DNA of 12,069 nt from Alcaligenaceae bacterium (GTDB taxonomy: Bacteria > Pseudomonadota > Gammaproteobacteria > Burkholderiales > Burkholderiaceae_B): assembly GCA_012512545.1 (NCBI GenBank), contig JAAZDZ010000054.1:1-12069 (forward strand). Reading direction: 5' to 3'. Positions 7,479-12,069 of this stretch are shown in pieces. Position numbers and translations under genes: made by a program. The stretch's first letter is position 1; every line of letters begins with the position of its first letter. The notes beneath the pieces are model-generated. The model did no database searches. It saw nothing but the letters and a program-made list of their open reading frames with translations, and was not told the DNA's origin.

Positions 7479-8234
7479 ATGCCCCATTCTTTTCAGGTCT
7501 GGCCCTACCCGCAATGGGTCGCCCATCGCGGCGCAGGCCGGGCCGCCCCCGAAAACACCCTGGCCGCGTTTCGCCTGGGCAGCGCGCGCGGTTTTCGCAT
7601 GATGGAATACGACGTCAAGCTGACCGCGGACGATGTGCCCGTTCTGCTGCACGACGACACGCTGGAACGCACCTCCAGCGGCCGGGGACGGGCGGCGGAC
7701 TTCCGCTATGCCGAACTGGCCCGCCACGATTTCGGCGCCTGGCATTCGCCTGCGTATGCGGGCGAACCCATTGCTACGCTCTATGGCATTGCCGCTTACA
7801 CGCGTGCCAACGGCATTCACAGCAATATAGAGATCAAACCCACCACCGGCATGGAAACCCATACAGGCGAACGCATTGCCCTGCTGGCCCGGCAGCTGTG
7901 GGAAGGCGCTGAATTACCCCCCCTGCTGTCGTCATTTTCGGAAACCGCCCTGGCAGCGGCCCGTGATGCCGCACCCGAACTGCCCCGCGCCCTGCTGTTT
8001 GAAGAGGCGCTTCCGGCCGACTGGCGCGAACGCGCGGCCTGGCTGCAGTGTTCGGGGCTCAACCTGAACCACCGCCATGTCACGCGCGATATCGTCCGGC
8101 AGGTGGGCGACGCGGGCCTGAGCCTGGCGATCTGGACAGTAAACGACCCTGCACGCGCGCTTGAGCTTCTCGAATGGGGCTGCAACGCAATCATCACCGA
8201 CGAAGTCGAGACCATGGCCCCAGGCCAACTCTGA
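7479..8234 (+). CDS. ugpQ: Glycerophosphodiester phosphodiesterase, cytoplasmic (UgpQ type)
   Basis: Splits glycerophosphodiesters such as glycerophosphocholine into sn-glycerol 3-phosphate and the alcohol. The 251 residues (E. coli UgpQ 247) carry no signal peptide, so it is cytoplasmic. GDPD family motifs appear in order: AHRGAG (15-20, catalytic H16 and R17), APENT (23-27), EYDVKLT (43-49, metal ligands E43 and D45), VLLHDDTLERTSSG (55-68, H58), NIEIKP (116-121), SSFS (151-154), LAIWTVND (216-223) and GCNAIITDE (234-242). The ATG at 7479 was chosen over an upstream in-frame TTG (7416) because CGGAG lies about 9 bases before it and homologues begin just before the HRG motif. No ugpBAEC transport genes are nearby. 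It is followed after 12 bases by rlmJ, probably in one transcript. Confidence 0.94.
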   Translation: MPHSFQVWPYPQWVAHRGAGRAAPENTLAAFRLGSARGFRMMEYDVKLTADDVPVLLHDDTLERTSSGRGRAADFRYAELARHDFGAWHSPAYAGEPIATLYGIAAYTRANGIHSNIEIKPTTGMETHTGERIALLARQLWEGAELPPLLSSFSETALAAARDAAPELPRALLFEEALPADWRERAAWLQCSGLNLNHRHVTRDIVRQVGDAGLSLAIWTVNDPARALELLEWGCNAIITDEVETMAPGQL

Positions 8235-8246
8235 AAGAGACACCCC

Positions 8247-9191
8247 TTGTTCAGCTACCGACACGCCTTTCACGTCGGCAATCATGCCGACGTACTCAAG
8301 CACGCCATTCTGGTTCATGTGCTGGATCACTTCAATCGTAAAGACAACCCGTATTGGATCATCGACACGCATGCAGGCGCAGGCATTTACGACCTGCAAG
8401 GCGCATGGGCTTCTGGCCGGCCTTCAGAACGCCACGCCACGCGGCCAGCACAGACGCGGGGGCCGCGCCCCGCCCGGCCAGAGGCAGAGCCCGCAAGGGA
8501 AAGAAGAGCCGAATACCTGGATGGCGTGGCGCGACTGAAAGGGGCGGCCCATGCCCCCGCGCTGATCATGCGTTACCTGGAGGCGTTGCAAGCCTTCAAT
8601 TCGCCAGGCGAATTGCGCTACTACCCCGGCTCGCCCTGGCTGGCGCTGGAAGCCATGCGGGACCGCGACCGGCTGCGGCTGTTTGAGCTGCACCCCAGCG
8701 AAGTTGACGTACTGGCGCAGAATCTTTCGCACCATGCGCGGGGCCGCTCGCGCCAGGTGGCCCTGACGCAGGCGGATGGTTTTGAAGGCGTCAAGGCGCT
8801 GCTGCCGCCGCCGACCCGGCGCGGCATGGTGCTGATCGACCCTTCCTACGAGAGCAAGCAGGATTACAGGCATACCCTGACCGCCGTTCAGGAAGGGCTG
8901 AAGCGTTTTGCCACTGGCAGCTTTGTTGTCTGGTATCCCTTGGTGCAGCGGCGTGAAGTCCAGAATCTGACCCGCGCCCTGGAACGCCTGGATACGGTAT
9001 GGGTGCATGCGGCGCTGCAGGTCAGGCGCCCTGCTTCAGAAGGCTTTGGCCTGCATGGCAGCGGCATGTTTGTGGTGAACCCGCCCTGGACACTGCACGA
9101 CAGCCTGGCCCAGGCCCTGCCCTGGCTGGCAAAAACCCTGGGACAGGATCAGGGAGCCAGCCATACCCTGACTCGCAGCGCCCGCAGCTGA
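8247..9191 (+). CDS. rlmJ: 23S rRNA (adenine-2030-N6)-methyltransferase RlmJ
   Basis: Methylates N6 of A2030 in 23S rRNA using S-adenosylmethionine. The N-terminus FSYRHAFHVGNHADVLKH (residues 2-19) is almost identical to E. coli RlmJ, which fixes the start at a TTG codon; AAGAGA lies 6 bases before it. Further motifs are IIDTHAGAG (38-46, SAM site), RYYPGSP (124-130), FELHPSE (146-152), VLIDPSYESK (195-204, catalytic motif IV) and the GSGMFVVNPPW segment near the C-terminus. Two oddities are visible. The protein has 314 residues against 280 in E. coli, largely because of an Arg/Pro/Ala-rich insertion at about 51-88. Motif IV reads DPSY where E. coli has DPPY. The frame stays open through the insertion and conserved sequence resumes at EYLDGVARL, so it is not a frameshift. 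Spacing of 12 bases from ugpQ suggests cotranscription. Confidence 0.93.
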   Translation: MFSYRHAFHVGNHADVLKHAILVHVLDHFNRKDNPYWIIDTHAGAGIYDLQGAWASGRPSERHATRPAQTRGPRPARPEAEPARERRAEYLDGVARLKGAAHAPALIMRYLEALQAFNSPGELRYYPGSPWLALEAMRDRDRLRLFELHPSEVDVLAQNLSHHARGRSRQVALTQADGFEGVKALLPPPTRRGMVLIDPSYESKQDYRHTLTAVQEGLKRFATGSFVVWYPLVQRREVQNLTRALERLDTVWVHAALQVRRPASEGFGLHGSGMFVVNPPWTLHDSLAQALPWLAKTLGQDQGASHTLTRSARS

Positions 9192-9230
9192 TGGGTTCTC
9201 AGGGAAGGCAGCGCATTACGTTTTTTTCAC

Positions 9231-9965
9231 TTACAGAAAGCTTTCGCCTTCGCGCAGGTAGCGCCACTTTCCCTGGGGCAGATCGCCCAGCACGATGCGC
9301 CCCATGCGCACGCGCTTGAGCCCCACCACCTTCAGGCCGACTTGTTCGCACATGCGGCGGATTTGCCGTTTCTTGCCTTCGCGCAGCATGAAACGAAGCT
9401 GATCTTCGTTCTGCCATTCGACATGCGCGCGCTTCAGCGGCGCGCCATCCAGCGACAGGCCAAAGCGCAGTTTTTCCAGGCCATTGGCGGCAATGCGGCC
9501 TTCAACGCGCACCAGGTATTCTTTTTCGATTTCGCTGTCTTCAGCGATGAGCTGGCGGGCGATGCGGCCGTCCTGTGTCAGCACCAGCAGCCCCTGGGAG
9601 TCGATATCGAGGCGGCCTGCCGGGGCCAGGCCGCGCAAATGGCCGGGGTCGAACTTCTGCGACTGCTTTTGCGGCCGATACAGATTTTCGGGGGTGATAA
9701 GCGAAACCGCCCGCTTGTACCCGTGCTCTGACTGATGGGAAACATAGCCCACCGGCTTATTGAGAATGATGGTGATGCGCGAGGTCTGGCGCTGCCGGGC
9801 CTGCCTTTCCAGTGTGATTTTCTGGTGCGGCCACGCCTTGCTGCCCAGTTCGGACACCACCACGCCATCGACGCGCACCCAGCCTCGTTCGATGTAGGCA
9901 TCGGCTTCGCGCCGGGAGCACAAGCCCTGTTGAGCCATGAGCTTGGAGATTCGTATTTTTTCCAT
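9231..9965 (-). CDS. rluF: 23S rRNA pseudouridine synthase, RluF-like (RsuA/RluB/E/F family)
   Basis: Converts a uridine of 23S rRNA to pseudouridine. In E. coli RluF the target is U2604; the exact target here is inferred. An N-terminal S4 RNA-binding domain is seen at about residues 4-50 ([20 protein letters not shown]). It is followed by the synthase core: [10 protein letters not shown] (67-76), catalytic motif [14 protein letters not shown] (117-130, D120), EKEYLVRV (147-154) and [16 protein letters not shown] (195-210), the last very close to RluF. The length is 244 residues. The loop between strand one and the catalytic motif (about 88-116) is longer and more basic than in E. coli RluF. 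No ribosome-binding site precedes the ATG at 9965, and TACAAT sits 7 bases before it. RluB or RluE are less likely because of the MCEQVG ending. It converges on rlmJ, another 23S rRNA modification gene. Confidence 0.85.
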   Translation of the reverse strand: MEKIRISKLMAQQGLCSRREADAYIERGWVRVDGVVVSELGSKAWPHQKITLERQARQRQTSRITIILNKPVGYVSHQSEHGYKRAVSLITPENLYRPQKQSQKFDPGHLRGLAPAGRLDIDSQGLLVLTQDGRIARQLIAEDSEIEKEYLVRVEGRIAANGLEKLRFGLSLDGAPLKRAHVEWQNEDQLRFMLREGKKRQIRRMCEQVGLKVVGLKRVRMGRIVLGDLPQGKWRYLREGESFL

Positions 9966-10000
9966 GGGCAGTATTGTATGACTTTGGCGATAATATACGC
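9966..10000. promoter_or_regulatory. Divergent promoter region between rluF and ubiC, possibly giving leaderless mRNAs
   Basis: This AT-rich 35-base gap is the only space between two divergent start codons. On the - strand TACAAT (9978 to 9973) lies 7 bases before the rluF ATG. On the + strand GATAAT (9989-9994) lies 6 bases before the ubiC ATG. At that distance transcription would begin at or next to each ATG, and neither gene has a clear Shine-Dalgarno sequence. The -35 boxes are poor on both strands, so the promoter call is tentative. Confidence 0.4.
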
Positions 10001-10570
10001 ATGGAAATTACACCCGGCAGTCATAGCGGCTGGCAGTGCGCCGCTTCCCCATCCCTGACATCCCACCAAAAATTCTGGTTGTTCCGCCCCAATGCGCTGA
10101 CTGCGGGGCTGCGGCAGCTGGGGCAACTGGAATTGCGCGTGGAACGCGAGAAAGTGGATGGCCTGCATGAGCATGAAGCCTGGATGCTGGACCGCCCGGC
10201 CCGCAGCACAATCTGGCTGCGGGAAATCTGCATGTCGATTGATGGCACTGACTGCGTGCTGGCCCGCAGCTTTACGCCGCTGGCCGCCTCACACGCCCTT
10301 TGGCAGGGCATGCGGCGCCTGCGCACGCGACCTTTGGCGGACATGCTCTACCACGACCCGCAAATCATCCGTTCGCCATTCTTTGTGTCCCGGCTGCATC
10401 GCCAGCACCCCTTGTATCGCAGCATGCGCCTGCATCTGGGCAGCGCCTGCCCCGATGCCAGGGCCGTTCTGGCGCGTTGTTCCGTATTCTGGCGGCTTGG
10501 TCAGCCCCTGCTGGTGGCAGAAGCCTTTCTGCCGGAATTCTGGGAAGTCGCGGGCACGGCCAGGCCCTGA
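10001..10570 (+). CDS. ubiC: Chorismate lyase (chorismate--pyruvate lyase)
   Basis: Removes pyruvate from chorismate to give 4-hydroxybenzoate, the first committed step of ubiquinone synthesis, in the cytoplasm. The 189 residues (E. coli 165) match UbiC in the key places. [12 protein letters not shown] (71-82) contains R74, equivalent to the substrate-binding R76 of E. coli. ARSFTPL (88-94) corresponds to the conserved strand after it. [16 protein letters not shown] (166-181) carries E174, equivalent to E155. A glycine-rich or charged stretch of the E. coli protein is replaced by [16 protein letters not shown] (131-146). The ATG at 10001 was chosen; an in-frame TTG at 9974 would add nine residues and has no ribosome-binding site. 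The partner ubiA is not next to it here; the gene behind it is convergent. Its frame ends 60 bases before the PII stop, and no terminator is visible in that gap. Confidence 0.9.
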   Translation: MEITPGSHSGWQCAASPSLTSHQKFWLFRPNALTAGLRQLGQLELRVEREKVDGLHEHEAWMLDRPARSTIWLREICMSIDGTDCVLARSFTPLAASHALWQGMRRLRTRPLADMLYHDPQIIRSPFFVSRLHRQHPLYRSMRLHLGSACPDARAVLARCSVFWRLGQPLLVAEAFLPEFWEVAGTARP

Positions 10571-10630
10571 AATGTGGCGTTCAGTTCATGTAGGAAACCT
10601 GGCCAACAAGCCGCATACGCGCGCAGCGCC

Positions 10631-12069
<1,439 letters not shown>

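Noticed and set aside
9221..9227. Run of seven T after rlmJ, possible terminator
   Set aside because: The bases before it form only short interrupted pairings (CTGA/TCAG, GCTG/CAGC) and no stable GC stem directly next to the T run.

Overview
The window looks like a chromosomal stretch of a betaproteobacterium, most likely Burkholderiales and possibly Alcaligenaceae (Bordetella/Pusillimonas-like). This is inferred from high GC content, protein character and gene content (UbiC, RlmJ, PpiD, a canonical PII protein, a TRAP transporter); no 16S or other marker is present to prove it. I see 13 protein-coding genes, two of them cut by the window ends. There are no tRNA or rRNA genes, insertion sequences, prophage genes, CRISPR arrays or toxin-antitoxin pairs. 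Intergenic space is small throughout, and no gap without a gene exceeds about 230 bases.

Left part (1-3842). A secreted M23 zinc metallopeptidase gene runs leftwards off the window. Its 5' region faces a complete rightward TRAP transporter operon made of a periplasmic binding protein, a small 4-TM subunit and a large permease. The genes are 2 bases apart or overlap by 8 bases. In front of the operon lie a good sigma-70-like promoter and a palindrome covering its -35 box, which is a candidate operator. No regulator or catabolic gene sits beside it, so the substrate is unknown.

Centre (3842-7253). A LolD/YbbA-type ABC ATPase (leftward) and the GDSL esterase/thioesterase TesA (rightward) diverge from one CATG tetranucleotide that supplies both ATG start codons. 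This pairing resembles E. coli ybbA-tesA, but the permease partner is missing here. A strong hairpin with a T tract on both strands separates tesA from the convergent gene ppiD, a membrane-anchored periplasmic folding factor with a parvulin domain.

Right part (7254-12069). UgpQ (glycerophosphodiester phosphodiesterase) and RlmJ (23S rRNA A2030 methyltransferase, TTG start) form a tight rightward pair. A RluF-like 23S rRNA pseudouridine synthase (leftward) and chorismate lyase UbiC (rightward, first step of ubiquinone synthesis) diverge across 35 bases. A leftward operon then joins a YbdG-type mechanosensitive channel (cut by the right end) to a PII nitrogen-signalling protein through an ATGA stop/start overlap.

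Overall this is mostly housekeeping DNA, and I found no convincing unknown multi-gene system. The points most worth a second look are the shared start codons of the ATPase and tesA, the channel-PII translational coupling, the possibly leaderless rluF/ubiC divergence, the Arg/Pro-rich insertion in RlmJ, and the candidate operator of the TRAP operon.
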